DNA of 5,524 nt from Treponema sp. UBA7570 (GCA_002477955.1 DLLE01000056.1:45416-50939), one strand, 5' to 3'. Counted from the first letter of the stretch, positions 1 to 5,523 are shown. The notes: generated from the sequence alone by a model not told the origin. Numbers and translations are program-made.

Positions 1-377
1 CCGCCAGCACCAGCAACACTCACCAACGTTGCAAAAGCGCTAGGCCCCGGAATCGGAACGACATTGTGTCCGCTTTCCCTTGCAAGACCTGCCAAGACAG
101 CACCCGGATCACTTATTCCAGGAGTTCCTGCATCACTGGCATACGCAACCGACTGTCCTTCATCAAGCAGCTTGATAATTTTTTGACCGGCAATCACTTC
201 ATTCTGCGAACGACAGGAAATCAGCGGCTTATGAATCTCAAAATGGTTCAAAAGCTGCAAAGTATGCCTTGTATCTTCGGCCGCAATTACATCAACATTT
301 TTAAAAGTTTCAATAGCGCGAAAAGTAATGTCGCCCAAATTTCCAATCGGCGTACCAACTATATATAGCGTAGACAC
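1..377 (-). CDS. rsmI: 16S rRNA (cytidine(1402)-2'-O)-methyltransferase RsmI, N-terminal part (cut by window edge)
   Basis: This SAM-dependent enzyme of the tetrapyrrole-methylase fold 2'-O-methylates C1402 in the decoding centre of 16S rRNA. Translating the minus strand from GTG at 377-375 gives 125 codons before the left edge; family members are usually 270-290 residues, so a little under half is present. Family hallmarks appear in order: STLYIVGTPIGNLGDIT at residues 2-18, AAEDTRHT at 32-39, YASDAGTPGISDPG at 79-92, and PIPGPSA at 108-114. The GTG start is chosen because an in-frame TGA lies two codons upstream (383-381), no ATG fits better, and the resulting N-terminus matches the family's usual MxxLYIVxTPIGN. 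There is no Shine-Dalgarno sequence before it; the promoter at 384-412 places the transcript start at or beside the GTG. It is divergent from the methyltransferase gene. The frame is intact, and identification is secure from the motifs. Confidence 0.95.
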   Translation of the reverse strand, partial: MSTLYIVGTPIGNLGDITFRAIETFKNVDVIAAEDTRHTLQLLNHFEIHKPLISCRSQNEVIAGQKIIKLLDEGQSVAYASDAGTPGISDPGAVLAGLARESGHNVVPIPGPSAFATLVSVAGAG

Positions 378-383
378 AACTCA

Positions 384-412
384 ATAATAATCTGAAAAAC
401 ACTAAAAATCAA
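384..412 (-). promoter_or_regulatory. Predicted sigma70-type promoter of rsmI, leaderless or nearly so
   Basis: On the minus strand a -35 box TTGATT (412-407) is followed by a 17-nt spacer and a -10 box TATTAT (389-384). They match the consensus at 4 of 6 and 5 of 6 positions. Only six bases (TGAGTT) separate the -10 from the GTG start codon, so transcription should begin at or within a few bases of 377. No ribosome-binding site could fit, which agrees with its absence. A/T-rich DNA yields chance -10 matches, but the spacing and two-box match make this better than background. Confidence 0.55.
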
Positions 413-427
413 TATTTTATTTTTACA

Positions 428-522
428 GACCACATCCACCGTCAAGCCGGCTGCTCCGGGTTCGCTCACGCTCATCGTCCTCGGCAAGCCTGCGGTCGAC
501 TGCGCCCTGCGCATCCGGGGTA
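428..522. repeat. G+C-rich intergenic island, probable dispersed repeat element
   Basis: About 95 bp of roughly 70% G+C (65 of the 93 bases at 428-520 by hand count) sits abruptly between A/T-rich flanks. It contains a near-palindrome around GTCGAC at 493-504, a short direct repeat (CGCTCA twice, 463-474), and CTCCGGG and ATCCGGGG near opposite ends. The 8-mer TTTTTACA occurs just outside both sides (420-427 and 528-535), which could be a target duplication or chance in T-rich DNA. An open frame of 65 codons crosses it on the minus strand (556-359). That frame has no ribosome-binding site, overlaps the rsmI start, and is compositionally split, so I do not call it a gene. I recall similar spurious peptides (RRAQSTAGLPRTMS-like) from Treponema intergenic regions, but cannot verify this here. 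It is not a recognisable insertion sequence and has no clear terminal inverted repeats. Confidence 0.45.
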
Positions 523-602
523 AGTTTTTTTTACAAAGCAGGCATTTTTTGCTCAAGACAACAACCTTTTTTAGATTCTTTTTATAGAAAATTTTGAAAA
601 TC

Positions 603-611
603 TGTTATAAA
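603..611 (+). promoter_or_regulatory. Extended -10 promoter of the DNA methyltransferase gene (predicted)
   Basis: TGT at 603-605 is followed directly by TATAAA at 606-611, matching an extended -10 (TGnTATAAT). The -35 region at the expected distance (around 582-589) is poor, as is common for extended -10 promoters. Transcription would start near 618, leaving a leader of about 11 nt with no Shine-Dalgarno sequence before the ATG at 629. Confidence 0.4.
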
Positions 612-628
612 CTTTTATTCACATTTTT

Positions 629-1753
629 ATGAATTATTCAGACTCTGCAAATTTTGACGAAAATCCCGAATTTCTTACTACTCAAATAATCACATATCTT
701 GGAAACAAACGGCGTCTTCTTGAGCACATAGAAAAAGAAATTCTTCTGATTGCAGAAAAACTCAACTGTCAAAAACTTGTCTGCGCCGACCTTTTTTCAG
801 GTTCTGGAATCGTTGCCCGGATGTTAAAAAAATATTCATCAAATTTAATCGTGAACGACCTTGAAAATTATTCCGCGGTCATAAACGGCTGCTATCTTAT
901 AAATAAAAAAGATTTTCCCGTTCAGGAATATTCGGCTTTAAAAAACAAAATCGAAGAACTCTGTTTTATAGAAAAAATTCCCGGCATAATTTCGCAAAAT
1001 TACGCTCCAAAAAACGACAAAGACATTCAAAAAGGCGAACGCGTGTTTTACACACAGCAAAATGCGCTTTTAATCGACACATACCGAAAACTCATCGACG
1101 ATGTTATCAAAAAAGAATCCTTAAAAAAATTCTTTCTTGCGCCCTTAATCACAGAAGCGTCAATTCACGTAAACACAAGCGGAGTTTTTAAAGGTTTTTA
1201 TAAAGACAAAAACACCGGGATCGGTTGCTTTGGCGCAAGCGGAAAAAATGCGCTTTCAAGAATTTTTGGAAAAATCGAATTAAAAACGCCTGTTTTTAGC
1301 AATTTTGAGTCCGGCCTGGAAATTTTTCAAAAAGATGCAGTCGCGCTCTCAAAAGAATTAAAAAGTCTCGACATAACGTATCTCGATCCGCCTTACAATC
1401 AGCATCCTTACGGTTCAAACTATTTTATGCTCAATCTTATTTTAAAAAACAAACTCGATGCAAACATAAGCAAAGTAAGCGGAATCGTTCAAAACTGGAA
1501 CCGTTCGGTTTTTAACAAGCCGTATGCCGCCTTAAATTCAATGGAAGAAATTATTTCAAGCATTTCAAGTAAGTATGTAATAATTTCATACAATTCTGAA
1601 GGTTTTATAAGTTTTGACGAAATGTCCGGAATGCTAAAAAAATACGGAAACCTAAAAACCGTAGAAATCAAATACAACGCTTTTCGAGGAAGCCGCAACC
1701 TTAAAAACCGCGACATTCACGTCCGCGAGTATCTTTTTGTTTTAGAAAAATAA
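629..1753 (+). CDS. D12-class DNA adenine N6-methyltransferase, solitary in this window
   Basis: This enzyme is predicted to transfer a methyl group from SAM to N6 of adenine in a specific DNA site. The 374-residue product has the motif order of the alpha (Dam/D12) group: motif X-like YLGNKRRL at 23-30, SAM-binding motif I ADLFSGSG at 53-60 with NDLE at 76-79, a long middle region likely including the target-recognition part, catalytic motif IV TYLDPPYN at 250-257, then YNSEGF at 321-326 and the C-terminal EYLFVLEK. The catalytic DPPY is intact, so it should be active. The recognition sequence cannot be read from the protein. ATG at 629 is the only plausible start, because an in-frame TAA lies at 608-610; no Shine-Dalgarno is visible. 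By eye its codons are A/T-richer than those of the synthetase and ABC genes, and it stands beside a G+C-rich island, so acquisition by transfer is possible. No endonuclease gene flanks it: it is an orphan, or a remnant of a restriction-modification system. Confidence 0.9.
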   Translation: MNYSDSANFDENPEFLTTQIITYLGNKRRLLEHIEKEILLIAEKLNCQKLVCADLFSGSGIVARMLKKYSSNLIVNDLENYSAVINGCYLINKKDFPVQEYSALKNKIEELCFIEKIPGIISQNYAPKNDKDIQKGERVFYTQQNALLIDTYRKLIDDVIKKESLKKFFLAPLITEASIHVNTSGVFKGFYKDKNTGIGCFGASGKNALSRIFGKIELKTPVFSNFESGLEIFQKDAVALSKELKSLDITYLDPPYNQHPYGSNYFMLNLILKNKLDANISKVSGIVQNWNRSVFNKPYAALNSMEEIISSISSKYVIISYNSEGFISFDEMSGMLKKYGNLKTVEIKYNAFRGSRNLKNRDIHVREYLFVLEK

Positions 1754-1757
1754 TTTT

Positions 1758-1787
1758 AGCAGAAAAAACCTCTCTTTCTGCTTTTTT
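1758..1787 (+). terminator. Rho-independent terminator of the methyltransferase gene
   Basis: A perfect 8-bp stem pairs AGCAGAAA (1758-1765) with TTTCTGCT (1775-1782) around a 9-nt loop. A run of six T follows (1782-1787, the first T shared with the stem). It begins four bases after the stop codon and separates the methyltransferase from the TetR gene transcriptionally. Confidence 0.8.
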
Positions 1788-1807
1788 GAGCAACCAGGTC
1801 TAAAAAG

Positions 1808-1836
1808 TTGACAAATCGCCAGCCGCTCATTAAACT
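1808..1836 (+). promoter_or_regulatory. Promoter of the TetR-family regulator gene
   Basis: A perfect -35 box TTGACA (1808-1813), a 17-nt spacer and a -10 box TAAACT (1831-1836, 4 of 6 consensus positions) predict a start near 1843 and a leader of about 37 nt. The same TTG would be the first codon of the longest open frame, but it is far better explained as a promoter element. This supports the downstream ATG at 1880. Confidence 0.75.
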
Positions 1837-1856
1837 AACATTTGTTAGTTTGTTAG
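1832..1856 (+). promoter_or_regulatory. Probable TetR-family operator: 20-bp perfect palindrome plus tandem half-site
   Basis: Positions 1832-1851 form a perfect inverted repeat with arms AAACTAACA and TGTTAGTTT around a central TT. The 8-mer TTTGTTAG is repeated in tandem, at 1841-1848 and 1849-1856, so an extra half-site follows the palindrome. The palindrome covers the -10 box except its first base and runs over the predicted transcription start. A bound dimer there would block RNA polymerase. The location immediately upstream of a TetR-type gene is the classic autorepression arrangement for this family. Binding by this particular protein is inferred from position and symmetry. Confidence 0.75.
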
Positions 1857-1867
1857 GTTTTTATTAT

Positions 1868-1871
1868 GGAG
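1868..1871 (+). promoter_or_regulatory. Ribosome-binding site that fixes the TetR start
   Basis: GGAG lies 8 nt before the ATG at 1880. It decides the start: the earlier ATG at 1866 is in another frame and stops after four codons, and the TTG at 1808 belongs to the promoter. Confidence 0.75.
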
Positions 1872-1879
1872 AAAAGTTA

Positions 1880-2536
1880 ATGCCGGCTGAAAAAATCACC
1901 CATGAAAAAATTATTCACGCGGTTTTAGACTGTGCATTTATAAAAAGCGTAGGCGGAACTTCACTTGCAGATATTGCTAGCAAACTAGGAATCAAAAAAG
2001 CAAGTCTTTACAATCATTATGAATCACGCGAAGCTATTCTCGATGATACAATTCGTTTTTGCGGTGAATATCTAAAAAAAACAGCTCTAATTCCTTCCGA
2101 AATGACAGCAACAGCACAAAAATACACGGCAGAAGCAGTTTTAAAAGGAATTGTTCATCGCTGGATTAAAATAAACGAAAAAGAACCTCTTCTTCAGATT
2201 TATTCTTTTATCGAAAGCGAAAAATATTTTTCACCAGAAGCGGCGGCCATTTCAAAAGAATCCAGAACAAAACTTTTAAACCAGACAATAATCGCCTTAA
2301 ATAGTTTAATTAAAGCAAAAAAAATTTCACCGGCTACAAAAAATGCAATTTCGATTCATGCAGAAATTTTTACAAATATGCTTTTTAGCCTGCTTGATAA
2401 ATATATTGTAGAAAAAAAAATTTACATACGTTCAAATCCCCAGTCAGGCGATGGAGAACTTTTTAGCGCGCTTCCATTTGAACCAGATTTTACCCAAATC
2501 GACCCTCTTTTAGAAGAATTCTGCAAAATCCTGTAA
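1880..2536 (+). CDS. TetR/AcrR-family transcriptional regulator
   Basis: This is a predicted DNA-binding repressor of 218 residues, a usual length for the family. The N-terminal helix-turn-helix is plain: GGTSLADIASKLGIKKASLYNHYESREAI at residues 25-53, matching the family pattern of a T-x-x-x-IA helix, LG-(I/V), then a recognition helix ending LY-x-(H/Y)-(F/Y) before K/R-E-x-L. (The stretch is given here by its key residues: T27, I32, A33, L36, G37, S42, L43, Y44, H46, Y47.) The remaining part, about 55-218, is the helical ligand-binding and dimerisation domain, which diverges too much to name the ligand. ATG at 1880 is preferred because of GGAG 8 nt upstream and because the longer frame from TTG 1808 would translate the promoter and operator. 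The operator at 1832-1856 predicts autorepression. An acyl-CoA synthetase gene follows 113 bp later on the same strand, so an acyl-CoA or fatty acid effector is plausible but only inferred. Confidence 0.92.
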   Translation: MPAEKITHEKIIHAVLDCAFIKSVGGTSLADIASKLGIKKASLYNHYESREAILDDTIRFCGEYLKKTALIPSEMTATAQKYTAEAVLKGIVHRWIKINEKEPLLQIYSFIESEKYFSPEAAAISKESRTKLLNQTIIALNSLIKAKKISPATKNAISIHAEIFTNMLFSLLDKYIVEKKIYIRSNPQSGDGELFSALPFEPDFTQIDPLLEEFCKIL

Positions 2537-2560
2537 AAATCAAAATAAAATTTTAAACAG

Positions 2561-2589
2561 TGGAAAATAAATTTTTTTAGTAATATAAT
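2561..2589 (+). promoter_or_regulatory. Promoter of the acyl-CoA synthetase gene
   Basis: A perfect -10 box TATAAT (2584-2589) lies 17 nt after TGGAAA (2561-2566), a 4 of 6 match to the -35 consensus. Transcription should begin near 2596, giving a leader of about 54 nt. With no convincing terminator after the TetR gene, read-through from the regulator's promoter could add to this one. Confidence 0.65.
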
Positions 2590-2596
2590 TAACCCT

Positions 2597-2621
2597 ATGA
2601 CATTTTAACAAATTGTGTCAT
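2597..2621 (+). promoter_or_regulatory. Inverted repeat at the predicted start of the acyl-CoA synthetase transcript
   Basis: ATGACA (2597-2602) and its complement TGTCAT (2616-2621) are 13 nt apart and lie directly at the predicted transcription start. Widely spaced short arms at +1 suggest a regulator-binding site rather than a stable RNA hairpin. The sequence is not a copy of the palindrome before the TetR gene, sharing only a TAACA core (2606-2610), so the TetR protein may not be the one that binds it. Confidence 0.35.
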
Positions 2622-2640
2622 TTTGGTGCTATTGCAATTT

Positions 2641-2645
2641 GGAGG
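2641..2645 (+). promoter_or_regulatory. Ribosome-binding site that fixes the acyl-CoA synthetase start
   Basis: A full GGAGG is placed 4 nt before the ATG at 2650, slightly close but strong. It lies inside the nine-codon extension that starts at TTG 2623, which has no such site; the ATG is therefore the start. Confidence 0.8.
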
Positions 2646-2649
2646 CAAT

Positions 2650-4563
2650 ATGGAAAAAACTCTGCCAAGGATGTTCAGAGAAACTGCAAAAAAATATCCT
2701 GAATTAACTGCTCAAATGTCGCGTCTCAGCGAAGGTGTTTGGGACAGCATTTCTTATAAAAACGCATTTGAAATCTCAAAAAATTTTGCCGGCGGTCTTC
2801 TTTCAATTGGAATAAAACGTGGCGATCACATCGGCATGGTTTCCGACAACCGAAAAGAATGGCAGCAGATAGACATGGGGCTTCTTTCAATCGGTGCGAT
2901 TGACGTTCCTCGCGGTTGCGACGCAACAATTGGCGATCTTGAATATATTCTGTCATTTGCAAAAACTCAGACCGTAATTGTCGAAAATAAATCTCAGATT
3001 TCTAAAATTCTTGGAATTAAAGATAAACTTCCGCTTTTAAAAACTTTTATCGCAATCGAAGATCAGGACGAAAAAACTTTTGAAGAATGTAAAAATTCTG
3101 GAATAACACTTTTTACTTTTAATCAGATTGAAGAAAAAGGTGAGGAATTCAATCAAAAAAATCCGGAGACTGTCGATGAAGAAATCAATAAAGGACAGTG
3201 GGACGACCTGGCTTCGATTATCTTTACTTCAGGAACAACAGGACAGCCAAAGGGCGTAATGCTCACTCACGGAAACTTTTTATCGCAGCTCGAAGATATT
3301 GACGAAAGAATTTGGCTTAATCCGGGCGACCGCGGAATTCTTGTGCTTCCAGTCTGGCACGCCTTTGAACGCTCTGTTGAATATGTAGTTTTTTCCCAGG
3401 CGGCAACCTTGTGCTATTCAAAACCAATCGGTCAAATTCTTTTGCAGGACTTTAAGTCTCTCGACCCGCAGGTTTTGCCGGCAGTTCCACGCGTAATCGA
3501 AGCAATTTACGATGGAATTTACAGAAAAATGCGAAAAACAGGAGGAATAACTCTCAAAGTTTTCAATTTCTTTGTAACAGTTGCGCTTTTCCATTCAAAA
3601 CTCGACCGTGTTCTTTTTGATAGAACCACACGCTACGGAATGGACAAGAGATGGCTGCAGTGGCCGGCATTTGTTATTCCATGGCTTTTGCTCTATCCAA
3701 TAAAATTGCTCGGCGGAGCAATCGTTTTCCGTAAAATCCGTGCAATGCTCGGAAAACACTTCCGCGGAGCAGTTGCAGGTGGAGGCGCTCTTCCTCCAGC
3801 AATTGACAAATTTTTCTGGGCAATCGGAGTTCCTCTCGTGGAAGGTTACGGCCTTACAGAAACTTCTCCGATTATTTCGGTTCGGCCGTTTAACAGGCCG
3901 GTTCTTGGCAATGTTGGCCGTCCAATCCGTGAGCTTGCGGCAAAAGTTGTTGATCCTGCAACAGGAAAAGAAGTTCCACGCGGCAAAAAAGGCGTATTGC
4001 TTGTAAAAGGTCCGACAGTAATGAAAGGTTACTACGAACGTCCAGACCTTACAAAAGAAGTTATTGACGAAAACGGATGGTTCAATACAGGCGACTTGGC
4101 TCGTCTTACGGCAAACGGTGAAATCGTTTTGTGCGGACGCATAAAAGACACGATTGTTCAGCTTGGCGGCGAAAATATTGAACCTGTTCCTATCGAAATG
4201 AAAATTCAGGAATCGCGTTACATAAAAACAGCAGTTGTTGTAGGTCAGGACCAGCGGTATCTGGCAGCGCTCATAGTTCCAGAAAAATCCGAAATCGAAC
4301 AGTTTGCACAGGACGCAAAAATTTCGTACAAAAAATACGAAGATTTAGCAAAAAGCCTGGAAATAAAGCGGCTGCTCGAAAGCGAGGTAAGCCAGCGTGT
4401 AAATTCCAAAAATGGATTTAAAATGTTTGAAAGAATCAACAAAATTGCAGTTCTTCCAAAAGAATTTGAAGTTGGCGTTGAGCTTTCGGCAAAACAGGAA
4501 ATAAGCCGCTATAAAATAAACGCAATTTACGCTTCTGAAATAAAAAAACTATTTAAAGACTAA
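2650..4563 (+). CDS. Long-chain acyl-CoA synthetase (AMP-forming fatty-acid--CoA ligase)
   Basis: This enzyme is predicted to activate long-chain fatty acids with ATP to an acyl-adenylate and pass the acyl group to CoA, at the cytoplasmic face of the inner membrane. The 637-residue product carries the adenylate-forming hallmarks in order: phosphate-binding loop FTSGTTGQPKG at 192-202, GYGLTET at 399-405, TGD at 480-482, hinge GRIKDTI at 496-502 and GGENIEP at 506-512. Its length and the extended region before GYGLTE fit the long ACSL-like subgroup; this region includes a hydrophobic stretch at about 340-360 that may touch the membrane. The C-terminal ELSAKQEISRYKI aligns, without gaps, so that the usual catalytic lysine of the TLKxRR-type motif falls on Glu617, with Lys615 two residues earlier. 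Whether thioester formation depends on another lysine is unclear. GGAGG before ATG 2650 sets the start. It follows a TetR gene and ends in its own terminator. The chain-length preference cannot be told. Confidence 0.9.
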   Translation: MEKTLPRMFRETAKKYPELTAQMSRLSEGVWDSISYKNAFEISKNFAGGLLSIGIKRGDHIGMVSDNRKEWQQIDMGLLSIGAIDVPRGCDATIGDLEYILSFAKTQTVIVENKSQISKILGIKDKLPLLKTFIAIEDQDEKTFEECKNSGITLFTFNQIEEKGEEFNQKNPETVDEEINKGQWDDLASIIFTSGTTGQPKGVMLTHGNFLSQLEDIDERIWLNPGDRGILVLPVWHAFERSVEYVVFSQAATLCYSKPIGQILLQDFKSLDPQVLPAVPRVIEAIYDGIYRKMRKTGGITLKVFNFFVTVALFHSKLDRVLFDRTTRYGMDKRWLQWPAFVIPWLLLYPIKLLGGAIVFRKIRAMLGKHFRGAVAGGGALPPAIDKFFWAIGVPLVEGYGLTETSPIISVRPFNRPVLGNVGRPIRELAAKVVDPATGKEVPRGKKGVLLVKGPTVMKGYYERPDLTKEVIDENGWFNTGDLARLTANGEIVLCGRIKDTIVQLGGENIEPVPIEMKIQESRYIKTAVVVGQDQRYLAALIVPEKSEIEQFAQDAKISYKKYEDLAKSLEIKRLLESEVSQRVNSKNGFKMFERINKIAVLPKEFEVGVELSAKQEISRYKINAIYASEIKKLFKD

Positions 4564-4570
4564 AAAAAAC

Positions 4571-4603
4571 AGCCCGGTTGTAAAAATCGGGCTATTTTTC
4601 TTT
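4571..4603 (+). terminator. Rho-independent terminator of the acyl-CoA synthetase gene
   Basis: AGCCCGGT (4571-4578) pairs with ATCGGGCT (4586-4593) through 8 bp including one G-T wobble, around a 7-nt loop. A T-rich tail follows (4595-4599, then more T after one C). It starts seven bases after the stop codon and isolates the synthetase from the ABC ATPase gene. Confidence 0.85.
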
Positions 4604-4648
4604 CTAATTTTGTAAAAAAAAGCACTGTATCCAAATTTATTTTTTTAT

Positions 4649-4654
4649 TAAAAT
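4649..4654 (+). promoter_or_regulatory. Possible -10 box directly before the ABC ATPase start
   Basis: TAAAAT (5 of 6 consensus positions) ends 6 nt before the ATG at 4661, so a transcript from it would begin at the start codon itself. The -35 region (around 4625-4631) is poor. Since the preceding gene ends in a terminator, a promoter must lie in this 97-bp gap, and no Shine-Dalgarno sequence is visible. In such A/T-rich DNA the exact box is uncertain. Confidence 0.3.
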
Positions 4655-4660
4655 AATTGT

Positions 4661-5518
4661 ATGGATTTTTTACAGTTTGATGATGTTACGTTTTCTTATC
4701 CGCCAATTGATGGCGATGTTGATTCCAATGGAAAACAGATTGTTCCAGCCCCAGTTTTTGAGCATTTTTCGGGAATATTGCCGGGGGGCGGTTTTATAAG
4801 CCTTGTAGGTCAGAACGGATGCGGAAAATCTACTTTTTTAATGCTTGCGTCTGGAAGGCTTTTGCCAGACAGCGGAAATATAAAACTTTTGGGAAAGAAT
4901 CCTGCAAAACTTAATCAGGAAGAAAAAAATCTTCTTGCAAGCGTTATCTACCAGAATGTTGAATTTGACACTGAAGACAAAACTGGAGAGCTTCTTGCTC
5001 AGGTTTATTCTGCAGGAGCATTAAAGAACAACGCAAAAGCAATACGTTCTGACGGTGATTTGCTTGCAGAAATTATCGGGATTTTTGAACTCGGCTCGCT
5101 TTTGGAACGTCCGCTTACACATTTGAGCAAAGGCGAAAAACAGCGAGTAATTCTTGCATTCAGTCTGTTGTACGGAAGCGCCTCTGTTTTTATGGACGAG
5201 CCAATGTTTGCAATGGAAGACCGCCAAAAAGAAAACGCCCTCGCCTATCTTAAAGAATTTGTAGAAAAGACCGGAACTACAATTTATTGTTCCATGCACG
5301 AGCTCGACCTTTCTAAAAAATATTCCGACTACGTTTTATTGTTCTATCCCGGAAGAGAAATGGCTTTTGGAACGCCGGAAGAAGTTTTGACGCCAAAAGA
5401 TTTGGAAAAAGCATATCAAATTCCTGCGGAAATGCTCAAACACAAAGAAGATATGACCCGCGAACAGTTAAGAGCCGTTGCAAAGACAATTGACGAGCAA
5501 TTTTCCAAAAAAAACTAG
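4661..5518 (+). CDS. ABC transporter ATP-binding protein
   Basis: This is a cytoplasmic ATPase subunit predicted to power an ABC transporter. The 285-residue protein has a full single nucleotide-binding domain: A-loop aromatic Tyr13 (TFSYPP), Walker A GQNGCGKST at 50-58, Q-loop Gln98, signature LSKGEKQR at 155-162, Walker B SVFMDEP at 175-181 with catalytic Glu180, and switch histidine His213 (SMHEL). All catalytic residues are present, so it should be active. The signature reads LSKGE instead of LSGGQ, a tolerated variation. An insertion at about 16-31 (acidic, then KQIVPAP) separates the first strands, and a tail of about 40 residues follows the domain. The general look recalls the FepC/BtuD and cobalt-type importer ATPases, but the substrate cannot be assigned without the permease. 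ATG at 4661 gives the normal N-terminus for the family; no Shine-Dalgarno precedes it. GGAAG right after the stop suggests that a co-transcribed gene follows. Confidence 0.9.
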   Translation: MDFLQFDDVTFSYPPIDGDVDSNGKQIVPAPVFEHFSGILPGGGFISLVGQNGCGKSTFLMLASGRLLPDSGNIKLLGKNPAKLNQEEKNLLASVIYQNVEFDTEDKTGELLAQVYSAGALKNNAKAIRSDGDLLAEIIGIFELGSLLERPLTHLSKGEKQRVILAFSLLYGSASVFMDEPMFAMEDRQKENALAYLKEFVEKTGTTIYCSMHELDLSKKYSDYVLLFYPGREMAFGTPEEVLTPKDLEKAYQIPAEMLKHKEDMTREQLRAVAKTIDEQFSKKN

Positions 5519-5523
5519 GAAGT
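5518..5523 (+). promoter_or_regulatory. Possible ribosome-binding site of a downstream gene at the window edge
   Basis: GGAAG begins on the last base of the ABC ATPase stop codon (TAG), with no terminator between. This is how a ribosome-binding site for the next gene of an operon would look, possibly the permease partner. The start codon itself would lie outside the window, so this is only suggestive. Confidence 0.3.

Noticed and set aside
66..368. 100-codon plus-strand frame opposite rsmI
   Set aside because: It is antisense to a clearly identified gene with intact family motifs and has no recognisable features of its own.
359..556. 65-codon open frame on the minus strand across the G+C-rich island
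   Set aside because: It overlaps the rsmI start, has no ribosome-binding site, and is half G+C-rich repeat and half A/T-rich spacer with no domain signal; it is better explained as a chance frame through a repeat.
1808..1879. N-terminal extension of the TetR protein from TTG 1808
   Set aside because: TTG is part of a perfect -35 box, the stretch contains the -10 and operator palindrome, and a GGAG ribosome-binding site serves ATG 1880.
2537..2583. Possible terminator after the TetR gene (A/T-rich with a run of seven T at 2572-2578)
   Set aside because: No stable stem with G-C pairs precedes the T run; only weak A/T complementarity is present, so it was not called.
2623..2649. Nine-codon extension of the acyl-CoA synthetase from TTG 2623
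   Set aside because: The extension encodes the GGAGG ribosome-binding site itself, and ATG 2650 gives the natural start.
3740..4006. 88-codon plus-strand frame inside the acyl-CoA synthetase
   Set aside because: It is an overlapping out-of-frame reading of a well-supported gene, with no start signal and low-complexity composition.
5021..5299. 92-codon minus-strand frame opposite the ABC ATPase
   Set aside because: It is antisense to the ATPase core motifs (signature and Walker B), with no family resemblance or ribosome-binding site.
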